Below, piece by piece: positions 43,154-56,600 of a stretch of DNA of 64,000 nucleotides. Every line of letters starts with the position of its first letter. Within the stretch, counting starts at the first letter, position 1. The DNA comes from Strigamia acuminata (lineage: Eukaryota > Arthropoda > Chilopoda > Geophilomorpha > Linotaeniidae). The notes beneath the pieces are model-generated. The model was not told where the DNA came from. It worked only from the letters and a program-made list of their open reading frames with translations, and searched no databases. A program made the translations under genes and the position numbers. Location of the stretch: positions 43,158,581 through 43,222,580 of the forward strand of contig OX442314.1 in NCBI GenBank assembly GCA_949358305.1, read 5' to 3'.

Positions 43154-46100
43154 ATGAAGAGGCTCGTTGCCTCGCACGCGGCTTGCTTCCTGCTCATCAT
43201 CGCGGCTTCGGTTTCGTCGCACACAGGTACAAAATGACACGCGATTTATTTCAACTTTCGTTGCAGTCTTCGATCGAAATGCACTTGCCGTTTTTACACA
43301 CTCGCTCGTCGTGCAAATACAAACCGATTTTGTTGTTGTTTTTGTCGTTTTTGTTTGGATTTTTGGTGTTTTTGTTGGTTTTGTTTGTGATTTTTTGGGG
43401 GAGATCGATGCGGGGAAGGAGGATTTGTTTTAAGTGGGAGCGTTAATTCACTACACGTGCCGTTTGGCGATCTGTCAGGTTTAAATGGCGCACGTGAGTT
43501 GTGGGCAAATTGCCATTTTCGGAAGGTTACGTGAGATGTCTGTGGGGTCAGTTTGGTCAGGATGAGAGGAAAAAGTTGGCTCGGAATGGTGCATGCGAGA
43601 GCTGTGTGTGTGAAAAGTGCACGGGAAGAAAAAGAGATAAAAAGAGGGACGGGGATATATGAATCGATGAGGTTTTGCTTTTTTTTAATGTCGCGAAATC
43701 GTGTTGTGTGGAATGGGATAAAAAGAGAAAAAAAAGATTTTTTTTGGAGTCGGATTTTTTTTTTTGGCGTCGTGGGTGTCAAGTCAATTGCGAAGTTTAA
43801 TTTAAAATGATGCGAACTTAGTTAGTGAGGCGGCCAGTGAGTCAACTGACGACCTTGAAGAGTCATTTAACCGATATTGACATTTTTTAATTTTTTTTTA
43901 TTTAATTTTTTTTTTTTTTAATGAATAAATTGAAAAAAAAAGTTTTTATAAATGACTAAAATAGCTAAATGCACGAGTTATTTTCAGTTTTTCGCACTTT
44001 TTTCGTAATTTTTCCAGTTTTCGCACTTTTATCGCATTTAAATGCGAATTTCGCAGAAATTGACAAACACCGACCGTTATAATTGTTACTGGGTCTCCCC
44101 AAGCTTATTTATTACTAATTTTTAAGGCCTGGATGAATGCATAAATGCATATTTTCCGAAAATCAGAAATAAATGCATAAATTTACATTTTTCCATTTTT
44201 TTCCAAAAACAGACACCAGGGAAAGTCACTAAATAAGTGTCTGGAAAAAGTTTTTAAAAAAAAAAAATAAAAAAAAAAAAATAAAAAAAATTGTATTTAC
44301 TAATTATAATTCATTTACATCAAGAACACTTTGAAATAACATTAAGTCGTTATTTAACACCTGATTTCACTCGAATAAATATTTTATACTCCGTAAATTT
44401 TTGGTACACATTTTATGCGCATAAACCGAATTTTATTTTGCATAAATATCCGGGATTTAAATTTTCATTTAAAAATGTGGCAGATTATTTTTAAAAATCA
44501 TAATTTTAGTTTGATACGTTAAATGAAGTTGCGCCGACCCGATGTTTTTACTAATGTTGTTTCTGTACACGAGACGAGACATCTCGTTGACCTTTAAGCT
44601 GAGCTGAGGGTCAACCATCCTCTGTGCTCATCGCGAAGCGAGTCGAGATGAGATTGTCTCGATTACGTATTTAACTAACGGCGTAAACTTATGCCACGTA
44701 TGCTACATTTATTGCCGATAAATCTCTCCATGTATACCACTAAACGATGCGCATTCAGTGAGACGTTTATATTAACTACGGTAATGGCGGCAGATTAATT
44801 TTTCATGATTGGAAGGATGGCAACCATCCTCTGCGATATTAATAATTCCGTCTTTCATAATTCCATCTTTAATAATGATTATCTTAAAGAGAGTGGATTA
44901 TTTCGTGGGAAATTTATTGAAAATGAACTCTATTTGCATAAGTAGGTCGATTTTTCGCCTAAAGTAGCATTTTATCACGAACCGCTTGTTTTAGTTGTAA
45001 GTTAAACGCGTTTTGAATTTCGCGCGGTTACGAATACACTCGAATCTGTCACCAGTAAAACTCCGGCCGTGACAAATTTGTGAGTCTAAAAATTCATCTT
45101 TTGTGTCTAAAATTTATTTATTTATTTATTTTTTAAAATAAAAGTTTACATTTGAAAATAAACATTTTGTACCCACTTAGCATTGCAGGCAGAATTGAAG
45201 ATGTCCACTCTAATTGAAACGTTAGTGAAGTTTGCAGGGAAGCCGACAGCTAATCTATCACTCATTGCTCATTGCGTTGATTATTTTGACACTAGTTGCT
45301 CTGCCAAGGCCACCCATTTAGCAATAGAAAAACTTCGTTTTTAAATTTAAAAATTGAATTTTTAGACTTTAGCAGTTAATTTTTAAGTTCTAGTATTTAA
45401 TTTTTAGGCCCAAACGTCTAATTTTTGGCCAAAAGATAATAAAAATAGGCTGTTTGGGCCAAAAATTTGATGTTTGGGTCTAAAAATTCATTATTTTTGT
45501 CGCAGAATGAATTTTTTGGGGATAAATTTGTATTTTTGGTTCAAAACATACAAAAGTCGGCTGTTTTGTCAAAAAAAAAAACGAATGTTTGGGCCTAAAG
45601 ATTAATTATTTTGGTTTCAGAATGAACTTTTTTGGGTCTAAAATTGTATTTTTGGCCCCTAACATACAAAAGTGGGCTGTTTCGGCCAAAAATTGAATGT
45701 TTCGGCCAAAAATCGAATGTTTCGGTCAAAAATTGAATGTTTCGGTTTAAAAATTAATTATTTTCTTTTCAGAATAAATTTTTTTGGGCCTAAATTTGCA
45801 TTTTTGGCCAAAAACATACAAAACTGGGCCAATTTGACCAAAAATTGAATGTTTGGTCTAAAAAATTAATTATTTTGGTCCCAAAATGAATTTTTTTGGC
45901 CCTAAATTTGAAATTTTTGCCAAAAACTACCAATCTTTTTCCCAAAAACCATAAATAATCGTGAGCGAAATAAGGAACCAAAATGGCCACCCCCTTGTAT
46001 GATTAATTGCATTTTACAAACAGATTTCCAAACAACTTTATCACTACATTACCATTTAAAAAAACAGAATTAAAAAACAAAATTGGATTTTTCATCAAGC

Positions 46101-47568
46101 AAGACAAAATGTAATTAATTCTATTCCATCTTGAAGTTGTTGGTAAACGTCGCAGTCCCGAAGTTTGCCAACGCCGTCTGGAGGAAGCAATTGCACAGGG
46201 TCGATCTTGTTTAAAGCAATGTGACACGGACCATGATTGCAAGTCCAAACGAAAACGATGCCTGTGCGATGGGGTGTGCGGAATGAGTTGCATCAAACCA
46301 GGTACACACTCGAATTACAAATAGTCGCCGGTGCGTGTCTGATTGCTATTTTCTAATCATTTAGATCTCCGTTGCCCGCCACCCCCGGCTCCAGCCAATG
46401 GAAACATACGGGTTACTGATGACTTGTTCGGGGCGGAAGCATTTTATGTTTGCACTAAAGGATTTCGCCTTGTTGGCACCGAACATCGAATCTGTCAAGC
46501 GGACAGTACATGGAGCGGCACAGATCCCCAGTGCTTGGAAGCCAGTGAGGAATTCTTCGTTTTTCGCTTTCCTTCTTTAATCCGACGGAGAAAACACAAA
46601 TTAGAAACTTAATTAAGATAAAAAAGAGTCCATTTTATGTGGAAAATCACTAAGATTCTTTGATTCACACACAAATGTGAATTTTAATTGTGTTTATTTT
46701 GCAAAATTGAATTTTCTGATTTATAGGGTTTCTCCGAATCGGGACTTTTGGTAAAACCGGTATTTCAGTATTCAATATTCAATAAAACCGGTAAACCGGT
46801 ATTTTTCGGGAATAAAGTAAAATAAAATAGCTGCGATGTTAAATATTATTATTTTAATCGTAATGTTTTAATTGTAATTTTGGTTCATTTATTTTTCAAT
46901 ATTATTTTGAATGGGTTGGTTTTATTAGTTAAAATTAATTTTTTTTTTTAAATTGATAAATTGAGAGTTTATAAGATTTTTAAGTTAAGAAATTCGATAA
47001 ATTCTCATTTTTAAGTTAAAAAAATTGATATATTCTCATTTTTATGTGAAAAAAAAAATCGATTAATTTCTAATTTCTACGTGTAAAAATCGAAAAACTC
47101 ACATTTTTAAGTTAAAATTATTGATAGCTTTGCAGTTTTATGTTTAAAAAAATGCCATTCAAAGTGCGTTATAAATGTCACTATCGGAAGAAACCAGTAC
47201 CAACGCCGAACTAAAGACGGTATTCGGTATTCGGTATTTTCTTACAAAATACTGGTTTTTGATATCGATAAATACCGGTAGAGAAACCCTACGGACAGTC
47301 AAAACGTTCTTCTAAAGGGCTTTATTAATGTTACATACTGCCCTCGCGTATAAATTATATCAGCATGTAAATTATATCAGACAGACACAGAATTGCAGTC
47401 CTATCCACACTTCTTAAGACAAAGAGTGTGTTGTCTCTTACAAATCTCTATTGTTCCATTATCTGGCCAACCCTTTCTAAGGGGAAGATATGGAAGCTGC
47501 ATGATAACATCAGTGATTGTATCGTAAATAATATAATCCTACAGAAATATTAATTTGCTTTTATCTAT

Positions 47569-47607
<39 letters not shown>

Positions 47608-50600
47608 GCATATTGCGGCAAACCACCGCACGTTGCCAATGCACGGCACGACGCTCCGCTGGATAGACACCACTTCGAAGTGGACGAAGTGGTGCAATAT
47701 ATTTGCTCATTGGGTTACATTGCCAAAGGCTTTGCGCAAGCTAAATGTACATATTATAATGGGACAGCAAGTTGGTTTGGTCCGGATGTCGAATGTAGTC
47801 GTATGTATTATTTGGTTCTGTTTGATTTTGTGCTGTGTTGAGTGTTGTCTCACTTTGAAGCAATTTCGTGTGGCGAACCTGGCGTCGTGGTGAACGCCTA
47901 CCGCATAGACGAAGGCTTCACCTTTTCGAACCGCGTGACTTACCGTTGTCGCGAAGGCTTCGATTTACAGGGGAAGAATACTAAGGTTTGCCAAGGAAAT
48001 GGACACTGGACAGGCCCCTCACCTACCTGCCGTGGTTTGTATATTGCCAATTGTGCAAAATATTGAAAAATATTGAAAAAAATTGCAAAATATTGCAAAA
48101 TATTGCAAGATATTGCAAAATATTGCAAAATATTGCAAAATATTGCAAAATATTGCAAAATATTGCAAAATATTGAAAAATATTGAAAAATATTAAATAA
48201 TATTGAAAAATATTGAATAATATTGAAAAATATTGAAAAATATTGAAAAATTTTGCAAAATATTGAAAAAAATTGTAAAATATTGGAAAATATTGAAAAA
48301 TTTTGCAAAATATTGAAAAAAATTGCATAATATTGGAAAATATTGCAAAATATTGAAAAAAATTGCAAAATATTGCAAAGTATATTGCAAAATATTGCAA
48401 AATATTGCAAAAAATTGCAAAAAAAATTGCAAAAAAATGCAAAAAATTGCAAAAAATTTCAAAATATTACAATATCGCAAAATATTACAATATCGCAACA
48501 AGTAAAAATACTTTTTTCGCGATGTTTGCGCTATATATTTCCTCAGTAATTTGTAATTGAATCACAGCCGTGCAATGCCCGACGCCCGACGACCCGAGCA
48601 ACGGCCGCGCCCTATACAAAAACACACTGTACGACTCCGTCGTGAACTACGAATGCCAGTACGGCCACGTGCTGGTCGGAGACAAAAGCAGTCGGTGCGG
48701 CCCCGACAAGCGATGGACCGGTGACAAACCACAGTGCAAAGGTTCGAAATTCAATGTTCACGTACCAAAGTTCAATAAATTGCCCATTAAAGAATGGCCA
48801 CCTTCAGAAATTGATTGTGGCAGCCCGGGAACACTCCACAACGGCTGGCTCGAAGGCGAGAACACGAACCTGGGCTCCGTGGTGCTCTTCCGCTGCTTCG
48901 AAGGCATGAAATTCGAGGGCAACTCCATGTCGACGACGTGCCAGCTGGACGGCAAATGGTCGCACCCGCTGCCGAATTGCATGGGTAATTTCTGATAGGT
49001 TTTATTTTTATTTTTGTCACTTTAATCCGATAACGTTTTTACCTTCGCATTATACGTAACAACAGTGTTTTAGCAAATTTCTATTTAGCTAAGTTATTTA
49101 TGTAAAATAGCTTTTGAAGGGCGGGTGGGTTTTTGTCTGTCTTTGTGGCAACCGCTGGTGCAGCGCCCTGTCACATACCCGAAGTGGTGAATGGTGTTTT
49201 GGTCAATGTGACGCCTGGAATGAAGGCAACACATGGACAGGTGATTCAGGTTACCTGCGATGAGCAGTACGAGATCAGCTACAACATCTCCTGGGTGAAG
49301 TGCGTCAACGGTAGTTGGAGTGTCTTGCCCACATGCCTGCCAGGTAAGAAGGCGTCGACACCACCACCGCCCACACCCTGTCCACCGCCCCTTCACGAAG
49401 CCGCGCTCGCTGTTGTAGCGCGTTGCAAAACGCTGCCACCACGACCACGACACGGGATGGTGATTGCACCGAAAACAGAACATGGAATGCGTGCCATGTA
49501 CAAATGCCGTGATGGATTCGTGCTGCGCGGGAATAATATCACTGAATGTATGTTTGGCCAGTGGACGGGACATACACCCTACTGTCAGGAGAGTAAGTCC
49601 CAAACACTTCTTTTATATATACTCTTTTACATATAACCAACCCTTCACCAAACTCACATTTAATTTACTTGCTGTGTTGTTCATAATGATATTGCTACGC
49701 GGTTGGAGTCGGGCCGTAAGCCGACTGTCTCTTCTGCGCTACCGTACATGCATAGTGCTACAAACATCACTAGAGGCCGCTCTTAGCTGTGACATCATGG
49801 TCCAATCAATTATCTAAGCAGAGGGGGAACACTATGCATGTACGGTAGCGCGGGAAAGACAGTCGGCTTACGGCCTGACTCCAACAATGTACTGTATAGG
49901 GTGTTGACAAAGTCTTGCTTACAAGTTGGATAATTTGAGAAATTTATTAAAATTTATTAAAATTTCTACGTGGATCCCATTTGCCGCACGGACGTCATCT
50001 AAACAAAATTCAATTCTTGGCCATGGCCGGTCACTCGGTGTTTGGACACCATTCACGATTAAGAACAACGGGGGGGGGGGGGGGTGTTGTCTAGTGCGAC
50101 ACTATCTATCGCGGCATGAATGCACCGCGACTTGGGAAACTGCGACTATACTCTTGTTCGACTCAAGAGGGTGCCCTTCTCCCATTGGCCGAGCCGTATC
50201 ACTGGTGTAGTGATCCAAAAATGTAGACCCAAACACCAGAAATGCATTCCAATGTGCAGACATTTTGTTTGTTATTCCAGAAAAAGCATCCACTAAATAA
50301 TTCAAAAATTGTGTTCGGTCCAGACCAAAAAACCGATAAACAGAACAAAAATGAGTTTTTGATTTATATGTTCATATAACACTATTTCTTCAAAGGAAGT
50401 AACATTTATGGATACAAAAAATCGAAATTATATTAACCTAAATGGTTATAGCAATCACAAATGATAATAAAAATAAAAACTACTTCTCCTAGTGGTAGTA
50501 ATACAAACTTGAGGTAGGAGTAATGCGGCTCGGTCAATGGGAGAAGGACACCCTCTTGAGTCGAACAAGAGTATATACAGGGTGGAACAAAAGTCTGGAT

Positions 50601-53600
50601 CTCTACTAAATATTTCTGAAAGTGGTGACAATGCATCTAATTCAATGATGGCAAAGTATTAAAGTTGGGTGGGGCAATCTTTTGGTGACCCGAAATTTGA
50701 CCTTGGGACGTTCCTTCAAGGTCATTTGGAAATTATCTCGGAAACCGTTAGAGATAGACAGAAATTTCCAATTGTAAACTTGTAGAGCATTATTTGTTTA
50801 GTCTACAAATGGCTAATTCTGAAATCTTTTGTACTAAAAGATTTTAAGAAAATCGCAATTGAAAAAGTAGTTTTGAAAAGAAAAAGTCATAAAAAAATTC
50901 CGTTTTCTATCCATATCTCTGCAAAGGTGCCAGATATGCAAATTCCAACTAGGGGATTCGATTTTTTGGGTCATTTTACGTCTAATCAGCACGTTTTTGG
51001 CACTTTTCCAAATTTTGGCCATGTTATTCTTTGACTTGTGTCTACTTTTTAAATTGCGATTTTCTTAAAATCTTTTAGTACAAAAGATTTCAGAATTAGT
51101 CATTTATAGACTAAACAAATGATGCTCTACAAGTTTACAATTGGAAATTTCTGTCTATCTCTAACGGTTTCCGAGATAATTTCTAAATGACCTTGAAGGA
51201 ACGTCCCAAGGTCAAATTTCGGGTCACCAAAAGATTGCCCCACCCAACTTTAATACTTTGCCATCATTGAATTAGATGCATTGTTACCACTTTCAGAAAT
51301 ATTTAGTAGGGATCCAGACTTTTGTTCCCCCCTGTATAAGTGTATTTTGGGTTTTTCTTTTCCTAAAGGTGGAAATACAAGAGAGCGGGTAAAATTCCAA
51401 AGCTTGCTAGTATACAAGTTTAAAGAGGGAGTCATTTACAAGCTCACTTGACCCGCTTTTGGCTTACCAGCTTAACTGGCAAACTCAAGCTAGCTACAGT
51501 AGGTAGCCAGCTAGAAATTCTTGCCAAAATCTCGTCCAAGAATTTCCTCACGATTCTGATTGGCTGTCAAAGTCACATGACCAAAACACTAGCAAGCTTG
51601 AAGCTGATAAATCAAACTCGGTTTGATCGGAGCGGGTGAGTACAAGCTCGCTTCAAAACAAAGCTTTGAATAAAAAACGCAAGCCTGTGTTTGCTCAAGC
51701 GGGCGAGTTTTTAGCCGCTTTTTCAAGTAAAAGCAAGATTTTTAAATTTTACCCGCTCCGTTGTGTTTCCACCTTTAGTAGGGCTAACACCCTTGACTCC
51801 CACGAACCTAACCTTACTGGTTTTTAGATGCAAAACCATTTTTTTAGGACGGCTTGTCGCGGTACACTGATGTCGCGATAAATAGTGTCGCGGCAAGTAT
51901 GCGTCCCCAGAACAACTACAGAGAACACATAAGTTTTGGATTATAAATCTTCATTGTCATGGTTGTCTAGGGGTTGTGCGGTTCACCATGTTAGCGCCTT
52001 TCAGCAACCCAATCCACACCAACGACTGTTGTCCGCAGATTGACTCCTTGCAGAATCCTCTCTCCCTATTGGTTGCAATAGGAATGCAGCTCTACCTGGT
52101 TGGTTAGAAACTGCTGAGGATCACTGGATAATGTTTTCAGTGCCGACTGTTGTCAGTTGGTCACAGTCCTCCTTAACATAGCTTCATTGATGGTCTCAAT
52201 GACATCAGATAAGGTCATAAAGTCAGGTTCTTAAGGTAATTTTCATTTATATCCCTTACTTTAGTTTGGTGTATTGTATGACATCTTTTGTGTAACCCCA
52301 CAAGAAAAAATCCAGGGGAGGCCACCTCAGATTCTTATGGAGAACTTGTGAATTGTTGTTTCTTGGGGAGTAGCCATTTTTTGTGTACTTTTCATTTTTG
52401 ATTATTTTCATTTTTGATTATTTTTATTTCTTAATTGATCTCTGAAACTTGTTTCATAATATTTATTAAAAATTTAATAATGACATTAGTATGGCAATTT
52501 ATGCATTTAGTTCTGATTTTCGGAAAATATGCATTTATAGCCAATGTCGGCTTTTTATTGAATAAAAATAATTCCTATGCATTTATCCTAGCCCTACATA
52601 TTACTAGTATATGTCACAAAGAATTATTTTGTTAAGGCTTAACGTTAGGGTATAAAAATTTTTCAAATTGTCTAAAGACTTTGTGAACACACACCCTGTG
52701 TTTCAAGTGGTTTGGTGAATGAAATTTAAAAAAAAAAAACTCAAATTTTAAATGCAATAAATTATATTCCTGCAAACCGACTACGTTAGCAAAACTCATC
52801 TTTTTTCATTTAACAAAATGCATGTTAATTATTGTAAGTTTAAGTTTAAAAACAAATTCACCATTAGTGTTTGTAGTGAAATTAAAAAATAACATACAAA
52901 CAAATTATATACTTAAACTTTTTTTTTTTTTTTTTTTTTTTATAAATCTAATAGCAAAAGCAGTAAAATCTACACAAATCAAAAAAGGCGTTGAGTTGAC
53001 ACAACAACAAACAGATTACTATATATATATATTTTTAAAAATAATATTTTAAACCAATTCGTAGCGTAATGATTTCTATCCAATCACTTTTCTAGTCTAT
53101 TGTCCATTTCCTGGTGCTATCGACTTCGGCAAAATACTTCTTGTGGGTAATATGGGATTGTACGATTATCGGCCATACGTACGAAAAGTCACAAACAACA
53201 GACAAATCATGTTCGAATGTGACAAAGGATACAAATTGGTTGATGGTCCTCCAGGAGCTACCTGTATAGGAGGGCGATGGAGTCCAAAACAATTACCTCG
53301 GTGTATAATTGGACGCCATCCTAGATTGCATTGGCACAAACGAAGGAAGCGATCGACTGACACTTTAGCAGCAGTGAAAAATCACAGTCGCAGGAATCCA
53401 GGTGACAACTATAAAATTTAGATAAAATTCAACGAAAATGAATATTGATAAAACTTTCCTTTCAATCGTCACACAGCGACATCTAGCTGCAGTCCTATAC
53501 CGGACGCGCCGTACGTCCATGTGACAGTTCTTCAATATGGCGACGGCAACTCGACATCTGTTGTTGGTGGAAACCTGCCTCAAAGAACTGAAGTTAAAGT

Positions 53601-56600
53601 GCAGTGTGCTCGTGGGTACGGACTGAACATAGGGAACAGAACTGCGAAATGTATTCGGGGCAAATGGCGGCCACGCGTACCCGAATGCATAACATGTGAG
53701 TATTAAAATCAAACTTGAAGGGATAGTCTCGATCACTTGGAATTATTTTTATGCGGAATTGGATATTTTCCTTATGATAGGGTTTCGGTAACGTTTCAAT
53801 GACGAACTTTACATTAAAAAATGGCTAAAAATGGCCATTTTTGACAAAAACGCCCATTTCTACATTGAAAAATGGCTAAGAATGGGAATTTTTGACAAAA
53901 ACGCCCATTTTTACATTGAAAAATGGCTAAGAATGGCCATTTTTGACAAAAAACGCCCAATTTTACATTGAAAAATGGCTAAAAATGGCAATTTTTGACG
54001 AAAAACTGCCATTTTTACATGACCGCGATTGTACATTTTATATGTTAAATATGTAAGAGTCAGACTATCCCTTTTAAACCATGAATATGTATATTGTGTA
54101 TTGAGGGTTGTAAAACATGTTTTGAATAATTAGTAGGATGTAAAGTGCCAAAAGTTCAGAACGGTGTTTACCATTATCAAGATTTGACTGCACCCGAAAG
54201 CAGCGAAATCACACACGGCGAAGTGGCCACATTTTCTTGCCTAGTCGGTTATCAAATTCAAGGACCAGACACTATGCGCTGTTGGTTCGGTGAATGGGCA
54301 CTGGAGAATTTTCCAGAATGCTCCTCGGCTCCTTGTGAACTTCCGCACATAAGTCACGGACAATACGGTGGCGGATATCGAGCCGGATTGACGATATCTC
54401 ATGGATCGACGGTCGAATACGAATGCGAAAACGAATACGTGAAGAGTACTTTAAGAGCAATACGATGTCATTTAGGTGATTTGAAGCCTCGTTTACCCGC
54501 TTGTCATCACCAATCTATGCACATTATTCCTGTACTAGGTAAGACTATTCTGATGCGTATTCAATTGCGATTTTCTTAAAAAAATTTAGTACAAAAGATT
54601 TGAGAATTAGTCATTTTTAGACTAAACAAATGTTGCTCTACAAGTTTACAATTGGAAATTTCTGTCTATCTCTAACGGTTTCCGAGATAATTTCTCAATG
54701 ACCTTGAAGGAACATCCCAAGGTCAAATTTCGGGTCACCAAAAGATTGCCCCACCCAACTGTAGTACTTTGCCATCATTAGATTAGATGCATTGTCAGCA
54801 TTTTCAGAAATTCATTTGTATTTTGATTTTAGATGGTTTGCCCGAAGGAACAGATATCCAATTCAAGCAGCACGGAAGCGATATAAGCATCATTGATTTC
54901 CCAGCGTCGTCTTTTAAGCGGTCTTGCGGTCCGCCAGCACGAGTTCAAAATGCATTGGTTTATCGTGACGGACGCCTGATCACTGACAACGAGCATCAGT
55001 TTCTAGACGGCACCGAAGTGCTTTTCAACTGCATTGCCAGCATAACGGGAGAAAAGAGCACGTGGAAAATTACTTGTGAAGATGGAAACTGGGTTGGTCG
55101 ACCCCATCGATGTGGTGCGTTGGTAGGGGAACGAAACATTTCGATTGCGATTGCCATTCTGAAATTTGTACATTTTGCTTTGTCATTTCTAGAAGGTGAT
55201 CCCGGATCAGATTATTATGAATATCTACGCAACCGATCTTGCGTATTCCGCAACACTGAACCCCATTTAGTAACCTTCTATGGTGACATGCGCATTACTG
55301 ACGAAACAATGGAGTTCCCACCGGGTACAGAACTTGTCTCACGGTGTCGTGATGTTGGCAAATATGCACGTCTTGGTTCCGTGAGACGGCGCTGTATCGG
55401 TGGTGAATGGGACGGCGTCAAGCCCACCTGCTTCGGCCTCTCTCAGGAGAATGATTACGCACGTGTGAAAATTATTTATTTACTTATTTATTTATTTGCT
55501 TTTGTCTTAAAGGTAAACTCTTGTTAGTGAATTAATTCCATTAATTCATTTTAACGGGTTAAAAATTATACTAGTTGCATAAATTGCGCTCAAATTTGGA
55601 GTTCCTATAGCATGAAGAGAAAGAAATAGGTGTTTTAAACCATGTACGAATTCTTTCTCTTACAAACCATTGGTTATTAGGTACTTATCCACTTGGCTGC
55701 AGTAAGGATGGGGCGGAGGAGGGCATTTTTCAAAAGAATTTGATTAAAATTTTCACATTTTTCTTGGAATTTGACTCAAATTTGCTATTTTTCAATGAAT
55801 TTGACTCAAATTTGCCATTTTTTAAATGAATTTGACTCAAATTTGCCATTATTCAATGAATTTAACTCAAATTTGCCATTTTTCAACGAATTTGACTCAA
55901 ATTTGCCATTTTTCAATGAATTTGACTCAAATTTGCTATTTTTTCAGTGGATTTGACTCAAATTTGCCATTTTTCAATAAATTTGACTCAAATTTGCCAT
56001 TTTTCATGAATTTGACTCAAATTTGCCATTTTTTGGCATTTTATGGCCTCAACCACAAAATTTTCTTGCTGTGGCCCCCGTTTCACGTAGAATTCGTAAA
56101 TTGTTTATCATAAGTTATAGATCCAAATAAGCTATTTGGTTCAATACTTTTGAGCCATGCTGTACGTATATTAATTTTCTCTGTATTCTGTTTGCTCTAT
56201 TTGTGCTAATTCTACTATACAAGTATTAATTTTAATTACTTAGTGGAGAAGCCGCCAACGATCCTCTTCCGCCATCAGCTTGGTCCCATCGCACAAAGTA
56301 ATGATGGGCGCCTTATTGTTTACCCTGGCACTATTCTTCACCTCGAGTGTCTTTGGCTGAGGAAGTTCGGTACACCGCGCTGGGAAACGTCCCAGTCGTT
56401 TCGTAAATATCCTGAAGGATGGACAGCTGATCCAGGTCGGGATTCACAGTTAGAATATCGCTTGTCCATATACCATGCACAGAGAGATGACTCTGGTCTA
56501 TACACATGCATTACACCTAAGCAACATCGCCATGCAGTAGAAATTATAGTCAAAGGTACTATCACATTTATAAATACTAATGTGCTGCCAATGCAAATTT

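Larger units (their letters stand above)
49593..53095. other. Intron 9 of the WAP/CCP gene, mostly transposon-derived
   Basis: 3.5 kb with no coding. From left to right: a 184-bp inverted-repeat MITE (49702-49885); an inverted-arm element (50151-50204 against 50523-50575) interrupted by unrelated sequence; a 760-bp palindromic mariner-like MITE (50577-51335); a stretch resembling the outer-element LTR family (about 51848-52180, GGTTGTCTAGGGGTTGTG); and AT-rich sequence with long T runs up to the acceptor at 53095. Confidence 0.6.

Noticed and set aside
43183-43446. 87-88 residue ORFs just after the signal exon of the WAP/CCP gene
   Set aside because: They run through the GTACAA donor into an intron; the phase-1 junction to 46137 gives the WAP domain instead.
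47940-48560. ORFs of up to 170 residues with NILQYFAIF repeats
   Set aside because: Products of the intronic decamer array on the antisense strand.
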